DNA of 64,000 nt from Triops longicaudatus. Its lineage: Eukaryota > Arthropoda > Branchiopoda > Notostraca > Triopsidae. Each line of letters begins with the position of its first letter. Position 1 is the first letter of the stretch. The notes under the pieces are model-generated. The model was not told the origin of the DNA. It did not search any database and was given only the letters and a program-made list of their open reading frames with translations. Positions 47,646 to 60,427 of this stretch are shown piece by piece. The translations under genes and the position numbers were made by a program. Where the stretch lies: the NCBI GenBank assembly GCA_022885665.1, contig JAGQDJ010000282.1:1-64000 (forward strand), given 5' to 3'.

Positions 47646-50600
47646 TTAAGCGAAGCTTTCTGCATTAGAAATCAGCGACGGCAGCACCACTGACGCCAGA
47701 TTGTCTTCATTTTCCGCTTCTTCAGACTGACGGACGGAATCACAGTTGACTTCACGGACTGTAGTCCAGACTTCATCTTCGACGGGATTTGACTCTTCCT
47801 CTGTTACTCCACTCCCCTCCTGCTGGGGCTCTACAATTCTCACCGGTCCCCGCGCAGGAAAATGCTTGCCACTTTGTCGCATACTTGACCTCAACAATCT
47901 CGTAACCTCAGCCGCTGTCAAGGGCATCGCTGACGTCGCACTAGCACCACTACTGGAGCTATCAGTCGTATTTTCCTCCCTTTCGTTCACTACACCCCGT
48001 ACAAAATTACTTCCGTTCTGCTCTCCCGGAGCATCAGTTTCCACCAAACACTCCTCCCTGGCCTCATTCTCCTCTGTAAGAGCACTCTCCTCCCTAGGCG
48101 CATTTTCCATCTCCACGGACGTATAATCCGGCAAGTGTGACACGGAGTTAACAGTCAGCGCATTAATATCGGAGTATTCATCAGAGTGCGCCCTTGGCCG
48201 AGACCCGAGCTCCAACTCCGCTATACTCGTAACGGTTTGGTGCGTTATATCTCGAATTTGCCGGAAACTTCGACGAATGCTCTCCCGTAAAAGTTTTGCA
48301 ATTCTGGCCCCTGTTGCGGTGTTGTACGTCGGGGGCGGGGTATACTTCGGAGGAGGATCAGGAGCAACAATTGACAGCGGAGATGGCGAGCGTGAACGCT
48401 CCTCTCTTGCTCGCGTTCTTGCCCTTCGCGGGAGAGTGTCCTCACTCTCAACGTCGCTCTCTTGAATCCCTAAGTTTGGTCTATAAAGTAGTTTGATTCT
48501 CTGTGAAAATAACACAAAACGTAAATTGTACGTTGCATAAAATGTTAAGAGTTACCAAACTTACTTCAAACAAATCTGACGGTCCAGAACACAAATACCG
48601 AAAGCACTGAACCAATCCAGCGAGAGGTATAAGTAGCAAAGGAATCATCTGGATGGCACACGCCATTTTTCTAGCCCACGTTGGCCAGTACTTGTACCCA
48701 ACTTCAGCGGTCCAGACAAATACCCGGCTAAAGTCGCCCGTTTTAAACGACGAAATGGCAAGCACCTTAATTCGTAAATACAATTGCTAAGCTGATATAC
48801 AGAAAATGGCTTTTTCTATGGTTCCGTACCACTAAAGCGATAGGGAGAACAATACTCCAGCAAAAGGTTAACAAGGGATTACACCAGTTGCTTAAGCATC
48901 CCGAACCAGTAACTAATACGGAGACGATATTTTCCGCATTGTAGGGCCGCCCACGCACTATAAGAACGGCGGAGATTTGTACCACGTAAAGAATCATTAG
49001 CCACCAACCGGTTCCAAATGCGTAATCCACCAGGTACAATATAGTAATGCCCATCTATAACATAAAAAGTACAGATTAGTTAGTACACAGTATTTTATTG
49101 TTCGCACAGTTGCACGTAAGGAAAAGATAAGAACAAATGATAATTTAACAGACAAAAGCTCTTGTTCAAGCGACCAAAAAATATACAACTTACAGATACA
49201 AGTCTGGAAACAGTTCAAAATAAACATTGCAAGATTTAGAAAAATGACGAGTTTCCATTAAAGAAATTATTGTCGTTAAGAAATCATAACAGTCTCACTG
49301 TTTCCATTCCGTATTTCCGAAAAAAAGAAACGTCAAAAGGCAGTGATGAGACCGTAGCGTATTCCTTTGAGTGTTTCACATTCAGATGGCAGTCCAAGCT
49401 CGTGTTCGTTCTTAAATTGGCTTGTCATTCCGTGACAGACCGTAACCCTTCAAATTGGGGTTGCTGTCAATCGTGCCAACTTATCTTAATGAAGTGACTA
49501 TTTTGTAGTGGTGACTAACTAAAGCTTTAAAACTTGAGTTCTAACTAGGATTAAGGATTTTTAAAGTAAAATAACAGGAATTCGAAGAAAGAATAACGAG
49601 AAGACTTGGTCGCTTATGCTGTCATCATTAAAACTATTTTACAGAGCCCTTTCGTTTCACAGGTGTCTTACCTCGGTAGCAAAAGGGAGGCTAAGCAAAA
49701 ATCCAGCTGCACAAGTAAAAAACGTAATCGTAGTTTCCCAAGCTTTGAGGCAACAGGACCGGAATGAAATAATCCCGTTAACGACACCGTACCACAAGAC
49801 GACTTGCTGTCCGATACCAAAACTGATGACCGATAAGTAGAAAAGTACTGTCCAAAACGGCGACAGATCATTAGGACCCAAGGCAGAAATCAAAGCTGGG
49901 AAGATTTCGGTGGTAAATCTCAAAGGATTATATCCGGATACCAAAGATTGAGGAATGCTCGCGTCACGAGACTCTATCTCCACGCCCATGATATACGATG
50001 TGTGAAGGAGTTGACGGCTCATGATAGGTGTGTTCCGTTCCGTTGTCAGAAATTTGTAAAAATTTTGCGTTTCTAAACATTTGTAAGAATATTACATTAA
50101 GCTGTACATTTGGTTCCCCAAATAGATAAAAGAACTTGACATTACCATAAGAGCTTGCGTAATACACGAAATTACGAGGACTAGCACCGAGTATTTGTAT
50201 GCAAGCGGATGCTAAAAACCCAGACAAAAGTAGAATCAAGAAGGTCATCAAGATGACAGCAGTCGTATCTCTGCGAAGACTATGCTTGTAACGATTATTT
50301 GCAGTAATTTGCATAACGACAGGGCCAAGTAACGCCCACGTGAAGAAAACTTCCCTAGCAGCCACAACCCACGCCTTTAGACAAAAAAAAAAATATAAAA
50401 TAAACCACTGAATATATTTATATAATTTGAAATTATTTTAGCCGTACCGTGGAGTTAGTAAAAAATTCCGTCCACGCGGTTTGGTTTAGCATTCCGTTAT
50501 TGCCAACTGGCGCTGGGTAAGACGAGGTTAACCCCAGAATTTTAATACAGACCATTAAGTATCCCAATATAGGAAAAATGCCAAAGACGTAGACCACTTT

Positions 50601-53600
50601 GCCATACGAGCGAATGCCTTTGCCCAACGTTACAAAGACAATTAACCAAATCACAGCCAAATTAAACGCCGTTTCAAATTTCAAGTTCATAAATTCCATT
50701 GGTGGACTATCAAGCGTTCCCGGCGTTCGCTGAAGGACACGACCACTAAAAATAAAACCAGTTTTAATAAATACGTGGCTTAACAAGTTTTATTAAAAAA
50801 GTGAGCCCATTATCGAGATTAAAACAGTAATGCAGTGATTTTGCGGCATCCGATAAATTTGTTGATGAATCGGCTTTCAGAATGATGAGCAAACGTGTCC
50901 AAGTCTATTAGGCGACTTCCAAGAAATAAATTTATTTTTTTCTTACTTGAAGTAGTCTGGGATGTTATCTTTTAAGGCATTGCTTTGACTTATAATAGCA
51001 CCACATTGATGAGTCCCGTCGGCGCACTTTTGCCAGCGGTAGCGATCATCAGGAGAGATAAAAGAATCCCGGAAATAGAAAAAGAGCCACGCTAAGAAAA
51101 GGAAATCATCCAGACAAAAGAACAGTTAACGGTATACTTTAGGTAATTGCTGGTTTTCGTGTTTTGACTTACCTACACCTACAACGGTGTATAACCCGAG
51201 GAAGATCTGCGCCACCAGAAACGAAATGCCAACTCCCTGAAAGAATTAAATGTTTCAATTTTTCTCCTTCAAGTTTTCTTTAAAAAAAAAAATCACACAT
51301 TTTTAGTTTGGCGGCTGCATTCATTCTAACTATACACGGATTGCGAAACGAAATCTCCGAGAATGTAACTTAGCGAACACAAAATTTAAGTGCAAGGGTG
51401 CAAGAGCCACGCGTTTTGCGCCTTTTGGGGTGCGGAACACGCTGTGACGAACCTGAAGCTATTTGTTTACTTATTATGTATTGATTGTCTGGTGGTGTTT
51501 ACATGAAAGAGTATTTTTATGAAAATTTATTTTTCAAGAGAAAGAAAACTGAAAAACTGAGTCATAACTATTATATAGCGATGAGACCTGATCTCTTTAG
51601 AGTTTCAGAGGTGATTCAGCGAAAGCCACGTCATTTTGCAGCTTGTACCTTAAAGATGGGTGAAAGCCGCCACATCCGTATCGTTCCTGATCCCAAATAC
51701 TGGCCTAAGCAACCTTGAAAGCAGTAGAGCGGGATACCAAATACGAAGGACAAGATAATGAATTCGATGAGAAAATTTCCTAGAGAGATAAATTTTTTTT
51801 TATTCATGGCCAAAGAGGGTCAATTAAAAGACTTGTGCTCGTCAACTTACCTCCATATTCGACCGTGAGTAGAGCAAACCGGTCTATGTTGAACAAACCC
51901 AAGGTGCATGCCAATGATGCAAAAAACGCTGAGCCTTTGTGCTGCCAGAGACCAACCTGATGCCGACGAGATTCCTCTTCCGGATCCACACTGCTTTCGG
52001 AACTTCTTCTTCTTATCGAAAAAAAGCAGCAATGAAACAAACAATTTGACTCAAAAGCTGTCTAGATTGACTACGTGCTATAAGGAAGGTATCAGTACTT
52101 AAAAAAAAATAAGGAAACACGACCTTGAATTTGTCCTCTTCCACGTCTCGTGTTAGTTCAAAGCAAATAATCATGAAAGAATACGTGTCTTGTATATTGA
52201 CATGTCTGAAGAACTGTAATGAAGAAAGTAGAACTCTTATCTGTACGCCATGTCGGTTCCGAGAAAATGAACATACAATTCATCTATTTTTAAAAAATAA
52301 GTGTCTTGAAACTTCCAAGACCAATCGATTATACAGAGCGACGAAAAAGCGTGTTTAACCTTATTTAACAGCCAAAACCAGTAAGCTGATACACACCGTA
52401 ATTTAAACAGTAAATCTCTGTCGCCGTTGTTATTTTAGATGAGTTTTTCATTAGTGTACGAAACAGGGCTTTTAGTTTTGTTCCGACACCAATATGTACA
52501 CCCAATCTCTCATTTGAATTTGCGCAAAAAATTAACGCTGTTATGTCATGAATGATTCCATGAACATTGTTACTACTTTTCAAACTTGTTATTGTAGTAG
52601 AATTCAACAGTTGCATCTAATACTTAATGGATGACGCAAGAAAGAAATTTGTGCTTAACTATATATATTCACGGTAGCACGACTTCGGAAATAAAACTCG
52701 AGGAGCGTGACTATTTGCCATGAACGGTTTGGCGTGTAGGAAAATCTATGAAAAAAACTGTTTCGAAAAAGCTACAAATTTTCTCCCAATTCCTACAACA
52801 CTGTCATACAGAGGAAATATACCCTAAACAGCCTCAAACAATAATGAGTATTATCGTCTGAAAAATTCATGATCGTCAATCAAAAGTCAACATTATTTAA
52901 CAAATTTGCTTGTGAAGTGGCAAAAACGTAAAGTGCTTGAAACGAAGCGTCAAACGGACGCTGACAGGTAAATCTGTAATCCATTGAATTTCTATCTCGC
53001 ACTTTCCTCACATACGACAAAAGGTCTAACCAGACTTCCAATATTTTCCGGATTCATAGAGCAAGTAGCGACTAGTTTGGGTCAGTTTATTGAAAACGAG
53101 TATGAGATGCACTAAAACGCTTCTAATTTGCATTTTACTAACAACACGTGCTTTATGAGCGATGACCGAAAGCTAAGTCAAGGAAGCTTGGGGCAAAGTT
53201 ACTCGTCAACAACTTCGTCACGGTTTTGTGAAGTAGGAGCGAGACCAAATCTGGCTTAGAAGGTTTTCGTGAATGGTAAAGAATGTTAACTGATTTTTGA
53301 GAAGGAATTTTGGAGGTCATATACTAGAACGGACATGAAAACATGTCCTTCTAAGAAAGCTTTGAACCTTCTTTTTCGCCAAGTGTTGACAAAAGTGCTT
53401 TTCAAGAACGAGAGATTCTATCTTTAAGAGAAACCTTTCAGGGAGTTGCAGTGATTCATGGAAATACGATTTCAGGTACAAAAACGTGACATGCTATTAA
53501 CATCTAGGCAATGTCCAGCTGAAATGAAACTAAGAAAAAAAAGACACTGCAAGAAAAGCACATTTTTACACAAATCTTTAACCACATGAAATTTAACAGC

Positions 53601-55169
53601 TCAGAAAAATGGAAATTTATGATTCGGTCCTCCGTTTTCTCGACATGCGCTTAAGTTAAAGTTACGGTGAAGATAGGGCACCTAAGACTAAATAACGAAA
53701 AGAACTCGCATTAACGATTTCGCAAATGCTCCTACAGTGTTCGCATGACAAGAAACAAAATAAGACTTCTACCGTTTTCACTCGATTCGCTACTTGCAGT
53801 GCGTTTACATTCAATTCACAGTTCGTAAAACGCTCTGACGGTCTTCTATCCCCCCACCATGAATTAGCGCAAAGATGACGTCTTAGTGTGGACTATAGAA
53901 CACTTGCTCCATTTTTTCAGCCAACTCAAATAACTCTAAATAGACCAAAGACCTGTTCCGGTTTGATAGTAACTGTTTTTGCAGTTTCGTGGTTCCTCAA
54001 AAAAGGCAATCAATAGGCCTACCTCTTTTCTGAGGGAAAATAGCCATCCTTTCGTCGTTAGCACCAATTGATACACTCTTTCAAGTTCCTCGTTTGTCAC
54101 GAAACCTTGGGCATAAGAGTGTTGCATGTCTCAGGTGAGTACTTGTATACTTAATTATTTTTTGCTTATTTTCATCCTTGTACTACATCTTGGGTGCTAA
54201 TGGTATTGTACGGTACCTTCTGCGATGATGGGATCGACGTGCTCCTCTGGACGCGGAAGTGGAATTCCGGCCATGCTCGCGGTTATGGCCTGTATTTGCG
54301 CGACTGAAGCGATCACGGTTTGACCTCGACCTTCGAGCCGAAGGTCGTTCATGATTTCCTCTCTCATTTGTCCCAGAGGCTTGACTTCTTTCCTCTCTTC
54401 TCCGGCGTCCAGCGCGTCCTTGCTGCCGTTCAGCACGTCGAGACGACTCATTAGCTGACAATGTGTTCGTCGACGTTGGTGAAGTCACGCTGGCATAATC
54501 GCCCGTTAGGGATAACGAGGCTTGGGTCACCGTAAAGCGAGAAATTTGCTGCTGTGGTGGCGATGGTTCCGCTACTGCAGGTCCGGAACTCGGACTATGA
54601 CTCAGTACAGTGTTCATTAAACTCGTCACTAGAATTTGGTTCGTTTGTGGGCTCACTGAAGCTAAGCCGGGCATTATCCTATTGTCCTCGGACTGACTTG
54701 GCGATTCTGCACGATTCGTATGGTTTTGGGACATTCTCATGGGGGTGAGTCGCCGCATGGATTGTCGTAAACTCCATGGTGTATACGCCGGAGGGTCTTC
54801 AGCAGGTTCCACCGTTGTAGGAATGGTAGTGGGGCTAGATCCTTGCGTCACCCGATCCTGGGTCGGTGTAACAACATTCTGCGCGGGAGACGCAGATCGC
54901 TGAGCTAAGGCACTAAAAGCAAACGTGATGTCCTCTGCGGAACTTTTGCTTCCCAGCCAAGCCAAATTAACCGCACCTTGGCCAGCTGTGGGAATGCTGA
55001 CAGGATTGTTGTTATTTGGCGGTTGATGGGCATTGTCGGTAGTTGCTGCTGCAATTCGGGATCCTTGAGAGGGCGGATCATGGAACGATAAACGACGCAA
55101 GATTTTCCTGGTCGGTTTCACTAATCCCTTCCCTGCACTGGCCACCCTGCGAAATGGTGAAGGATCCAT
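47646..55169 (-). CDS. divergent SLC6 (neurotransmitter:sodium symporter family) transporter
   Basis: Predicted 1197 residues. Exons: 55169-54187, 52011-51851, 51779-51649, 51236-51173, 51091-50947, 50745-50448, 50374-50146, 49973-49672, 49054-48830, 48765-48565, 48500-47646; phases agree. The membrane core (about residues 335-910) has SLC6 features: TM1 FNIDRFALLTVEYGG, TM2 PLYCFQGCLGQYLGSG, TM6-like GNRYKHSLRRD-flanked helices, TM8 FWTVLFYLSVISFGIG and TM10-12. TM1 lacks the usual NVWRFP (Trp and Pro replaced), so substrate and ion coupling are unclear. A 328-residue Ser/Arg-rich N-terminal exon and a 285-residue Ser/Pro/acidic C-terminal exon flank the core. The N-terminal exon is joined by phase 2 compatibility across a 2.2-kb intron and could instead be a separate gene. 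The exon 8 acceptor (49974) is the weakest. Confidence 0.86.
52012..54186. other. long first intron of the SLC6-type gene
   Basis: 2175 nt. A minus-strand ORF at 54127-53936 (62 codons, TNEELERVYQLVLTTKGW) looks somewhat protein-like, but its phase does not fit between the flanking exons. Nothing else seen. Confidence 0.45.
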
Positions 55170-58100
55170 GTTCGATGCAAATTTCGGATAAAATGGATAA
55201 GGCCCAGTGGGAGATGGATGGTCATGCAGTCAAATGCCTTTGTTTCGTTCAACCACTTGACATGGAAGCAGAAAAGCACCGTTGGTAGGTACCATTAGCG
55301 GGACTTTTGCACGTGTGTGTTCGGAAAGGCTAACGGCAAGCAAGTTGAACTTTAAATATCCGTTGAGTTTAAGCGTCTGGTATTTTAGCAGGATCGGTAC
55401 TTTCCATCGTGAACTGATCTAGAAAAACATAAATAATTATTAGTGCTTCTAGGACCTGCGATGTCACAATTTTTTAGGTATTTTGTAAACTAGGTGAAGT
55501 TCGCTGAAAAAGTAAAATGTTTCCTAAGGGGAAATCCTTGTGCGTGATGTTCCGCGCTTGGCACGAAGTGTTTGTCTTCATAGAGATGCATTGCAATTAG
55601 TTACACGAAAAAGCTCGAGAGTCGCTGCGATTTTTTTAAACAGATATTTGAAGTGTTGGCTAAAGTAGAACCAAGAGCTCGCTATGTAGCAATCTTTGTT
55701 CTTAGAAAAGTTGACAGCTCACTGCGTCATAGTAGAAATCGCGAAACTCGTGACAAAATCTTAGACTAAATATGAATTGTTGGATGCAATTCGGTCAAGG
55801 CTACAAAATAACTCAACAGCTTGTTAACTCAATAGCGAACAAAGTTCTCTTTATGGTGTTCTTATCTCTGGTTTATTTTACGTTCAGGCTTTTTCTCTCT
55901 GCCTAACTAATCTTTCATTCATCAGGTTGGCTTGGGAACACATTCATATGGTAGCCAATAAGTCGTATAAATTAGTCCTTTTAATCTACACTGCATAGCT
56001 TTACCGACATTTCCAGGCTACAATACTTTGTTACGCTAGCCGCATGATAAGTTTGGGTAAAACGCAACTTACGTAAGAAAGAAAGCAAAGGCCTTGAATA
56101 AAGAAACGGTTAAAGATCCCTGTTTGATGTGTTTTATCTCCTTTCATTTGTATGGAACTCTGAACACAAGCTCAATTGATGCTCTTTAAGACGATTATCA
56201 AGGTGGTGTTTAATATAATCAAAGATATTTTTTAATGAAAAATTCAGTGTTGTAAAACAACAAAATCTTACTTGATAAGTGAAAGGGAAGTACTAATGAG
56301 TCATAGGAAGTGTCAAATCGCTGGTTTCAGCCTATTGAATAAGTCATGACAAACTTTGCTTAACTTTATGTGATAACTCGTCTCGGAACTTACATTGACC
56401 GTATTAAATTTAGCAAATTTACGACTAATCCCTTCGCTTTCTAAAGGATTAGTCGTTCAATTATTTGACTTGCCAAGCAAAGGGAAAGCGTTTTGGAGTT
56501 ACAGAAGCGTGAAACCGCGTGCAATTCTTGCAATTCCAACAAAAAGCCATGACTGATGATTCAACTATTCAGGTGGACGGAGTAAATTGTACTGTAGTCG
56601 ATTTTACTGGTACTTTTAAGAAAAAAAAATCACGGCCAAGTAATGAACACTTAATAAGTACTATATCAATCGTGCTTTGCATGACAAGTTGTTTCTGAAC
56701 TCGTGAGTAATTAAGCACTTTCATAAGGAGTTTACGCGTGGTTTCGAGTGTACGCAGGTTTTCTGCGTAAAACGAGGGCAAAGGGCAGAGTTACGAGTAA
56801 ATCTCTGTCAGTTCAACTTACAAAAGCTTAAGATAGGGTTCAACAAGCTTTTAAGGGTACATAGGCACCTTTCTAAACTTATTTGGCCGTTGCGATAACC
56901 GCCAAGCCTTAAAATCTTATCTACGGTAGGAAATCCTCTAAACCCTTTCCAAACTGCTGTAAAACCACTTGACTCGAATAAATAGGCTACTTACGTAATA
57001 AAAACAGCCGTCCGTCGTTGACCACGGGGTAAAAACAACCTACAAGAAAACTCAAAGGAAAACTCCTTTGCTTTCCAGTTCACCTTGAAAAATTCGTGCA
57101 ACGCTGCTGTCGGAACTTGAATGTATATGTACTAGGGAACTTTGACTGAAAGGTTCATGAATAAGCGGAAGTGTACAATGGAAACGGATCATAAACCACT
57201 GTAGTGTACTCGAATATGAACGTAGTCTTGACTAAATGTTGCTGACACTGAAATGCAATGGCTAAGTTCACTTCCACATATTAATCCCAGAAAGTTCGAA
57301 GCAACACGCAATTTATTAAATAGCAATGTTATGCAAGTGAAATTTTGGGGCGTTTTGTAGGTTTCAAGGGGGGAGAAACGTCTGTCGCAAACCTCACCTT
57401 TGAACAGTATTTCCAATCCTTGATTTCGTAGTCACGTTTCCCCCAACTTGCCCACTTGAGACCAAAAAACCACACACAACATACACACTTGCTCTGTTCC
57501 GCTATGTTCCACTCTTTGTACTGAACGAAAAGTGTCGGACGCCCAGGTTTCGTTTCACTGAAAAAGTCCCTGGGTCGTGAATACGTTAGGAAGGTTTGGG
57601 GTGTTGGGCCGCGGGCGTCGACAATACTAAAAAAGAACAGAGGGAATGAGAGACCTTCCCAGCGACCCGCTGCTGCGAGTGCTACGAAGGTCTAGCTCCG
57701 AAACGCCAAAACGTGCGAGCTTGTAGTTGCACAGGCGGTGAATGGCCTCCAGAACGGGCATCACCAGGTAGACAAGTTGGGTGGACTTGAAGCTGTAATC
57801 GAAAACACCGTTGGCGCCCAGCCCTTATCCTTTACTCCGTGCACATTTTACAGCTGCCGGATGCTTAGGAAGGTAGAAAATACCCCTTTTAAATATTTGA
57901 GGGTGGGTATCGAATGGCATACGAAGTCGGGAAATAGCAGACCTGCTATTAAACGAGTTGATCCGTTTTAATAATAGCTCGTTTTGTTGCAAACTCGTAT
58001 AGAACGACGAAAGTTGTGATCCAAACTTAATGGTGAGGATAAACTAGTTCTATAACCAAGTGTGTACAAATCACGCGTTTGAAAGCTCCGAACATATACA

Positions 58101-58417
58101 GTATGAACATTTGACGTTTGTATTTAGTGGACAAAGTGAATTTGTTTTCAACTAAACGCACTAGTCTCCCATTACTTTTCTCACTTTTAGTAACACTTTA
58201 AAGGCATTCAGACGTATTGGACAGTCGATTGAAATGTTTTCTGAAATCAGGTTATAATGAATTCACGATACTTGCGTGTTCAGAACATGTCTCATTATAA
58301 CGCACCACCTCTGGCTCGTTCGCGGGTTGATGGCACTGCGAGCCGCTTAATTTACGTAAGCACTGTGTGTTTTGAATGGTGGCGGTACTTTAGGCCGAAA
58401 CTGGTCAAAGAATAATG
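55170..58417. other. intergenic, no gene seen
   Basis: 3.2 kb upstream of the SLC6-type gene. No exon, RNA or strong repeat recognised; presumably includes its promoter. Confidence 0.45.
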
Positions 58418-58594
58418 CAGTAGAACCTTGTTATACTTTGTATAACCTTATTGTAGCCAACTGTTGTTATACTAGACAGGTTTTATGGTCCTGAGTTATG
58501 CACATTGACAGGTACAGCGTCTGAATTAACGAACTTCTATATAAACCAGCGGACTTCATGTTCCCGAGATGTTCATTATAACGAGCTTCTACTG
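58418..58594. mobile_element. pogo/Tigger-like MITE
   Basis: 177 bp with terminal inverted repeats: left CAGTAGAACCTTGTTATA, right end reverse complement CAGTAGAAGCTCGTTATA. A related fragment (TTATAATG, TTATAACGCACC) lies just upstream at 58245-58310. The right flank begins TA. No coding capacity. Confidence 0.7.
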
Positions 58595-59982
58595 TATTTA
58601 CAAGAATAGACTGTGTGGGATATTTAGTAAGTAAGTTAAATTAAATTACGCGTACGCCGATGACAGGACAATCTGAGCTTAGGACAGCTTAGACAAAAAT
58701 AGAAGAAGACGGTGGGGTTAAAACCCCTAAATCATGAGCGCAAGTAGCGTGGACTTCTTCGCTATAACAGTCGAATGGTTTGTGAGTCTTTTGGAACGAT
58801 AAGCTTTTATTATGACTCATAATCGCGGTTTTGTAAAGTTTTATGTAAAAACTTACATATTTAGTTTTCGAAAGAGCTTAAATGCTTTACTTTTTCGTGA
58901 GGCAAAAAATCACAACATTTATTGATACCGCCACACTCAGCACTATTTAGAACAACAGTTTAGCAAAAGAGCTTTAAAGTCGGGAGGACGGTTTTCTAGT
59001 TTCTCACATCAGATTTTTCGCCTTGACTTTAGCTTTGAGGACAGCAACTTTTACGCGATTTCAATAACAGCGACACATGATTTCAATAACTACGAGATAG
59101 TTGCACATTTTCCCCCACGAAATGCGGAATGCGTGGTATTGAGATTACCTAAAGATTTTTGTTTTACAAGATGTTAGTCTCACTTTTGGAAATTGATTCA
59201 AACGCACAAAAAAATGCTAAACACCAACATACTCATAAAATCAACAATATTTTACTATCGCCAAAGTAGGGTACATTATTAAACTTCTTTTGTCAGATCG
59301 TTCGTACTAGCACCGTATAGTACTGGCCATAAGCGCATTAGCTCCACCGTAGCCTGAGTTCCTAACACAGCGTTTTCAAGACACATACTGTCGGAAAGTT
59401 ACATGCTCCCACGTGCAACGGGTGTTGATGCAATTGAAGTTTCCATAGACAAGGTTAAGAGTTGGACCTTCTGTGATGTATATAACAAAACTCTGTAGTA
59501 TTGAATAAACTAATGTGTAAGATGGCACAACATACACTGACAATGACACTTACGTAATTAGATGCGTAAGATTATTCGTCATATTATCCAACAAAAAGCA
59601 TCTCACAGAACATGTAATAAAAGATGAACTGGCTCCCACGCCTGTCAGTATGGAAATATACTTAACCTACGCCGTCGATCACACATTTGTAACCAATCAC
59701 ACGGACACCACCTGTCAAAAATTCTATCCTATCATCGGATCATTATTATTGGATTAATTAGCTTTGACGAATGAGGTAGTCTACTACGAAACAAGCTTTC
59801 TTTTCGACTTGTATTGAGTTGGTAGCTTCCGTTTTCCTTTGTCTATTTTAACTTTCATTCAATTTTATTTATTAAATTTACCGTCATGTGCACTGGTACG
59901 TTGCCTTTTTTTCCTTTGTTTACTGAATTGTCTTTGAAGTTCGAGTTTTCAGTTTCAATGGTTATTGGACTTCACGGGTGGC
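58595..59982. other. intergenic, no gene seen
   Basis: 1.4 kb downstream of the glutaredoxin-like exon. No exon recognised; the part next to 59983 should contain its 3'UTR. Confidence 0.45.
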
Positions 59983-60265
59983 TTAATTTCGATCCGACTG
60001 TTCGAATTCCGTTAGTTTCCTTTCAAGCAACTGAAGATCCACACGGTGTTTCATAAGAAATTTACCCTGGAAATGGAAAACTGGGATTTCGTAGCGATAC
60101 AGACCAAACCATTTCCGGTTTTCTGGCCGGCTAATATCGACTTCACGGAACGTGAAACGATGCTTGAGTCCACTTAGCGCTTCTTTGGCTTCGTCACAAA
60201 GCGGACAAGGATCTTTGGTGAAAAGCGTTAACACCGGCAGATTCCCAACATGCTTCGTTTCCTCC
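59983..60265 (-). CDS. C5orf63: glutaredoxin-like C5orf63-type domain exon, no own start codon
   Basis: One exon encoding 93 residues to the stop at 59983, very similar to the vertebrate C5orf63 / DUF836 glutaredoxin-like protein: LPVLTLFTKDPCPLCDEAKE with the CxxC redox site, FREVDISRPENRKWFGLYRY, the cis-Pro motif EIPVFHFQGKFLMKHRV, and a C-terminal helix. It begins at a good acceptor (TTTTGATTGCAG) at 60266. There is no in-frame ATG in the exon before the domain, so an upstream exon must supply the start. The ACAT1 last exon, 163 bp upstream on the same strand, ends in a consensus donor in matching phase 2 (ACT|GTAAGT), which would fuse this domain to ACAT1. A possible private exon (ATGGAAAAAATGCC, 60300s) would need a 35-nt intron. 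Confidence 0.88.
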
Positions 60266-60427
60266 CTGCAATCAAAATTTACCCATTTTTATCCCCCTAC
60301 AACAAAGGCATTTTTTCCATAAAAATGCTGCAGCTTCTGTATTCAATTTTAGATTCAGTACATTGATTATTGTTTCTTTTCGTCACAGGCTATAGACACC
60401 GTTTTGAAGTTTCAGTTAAAAAAACAC

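Noticed and set aside
47746..48126. + strand ORF of 126 codons
   Set aside because: Antisense of the low-complexity C-terminal exon of the SLC6-type gene.
53936..54127. Minus-strand ORF with a protein-like stretch (ELERVYQLVLTTKGW)
   Set aside because: Its possible splice phases do not fit between the flanking SLC6 exons, and no family is recognised.
60266..60340. A private first exon (ATGGAAAAAATGCCTTTGTT) for the glutaredoxin-like protein
   Set aside because: Phase fits, but it needs a 35-nt intron, shorter than any other here (48 nt or more). Kept only as the alternative to the ACAT1 fusion.
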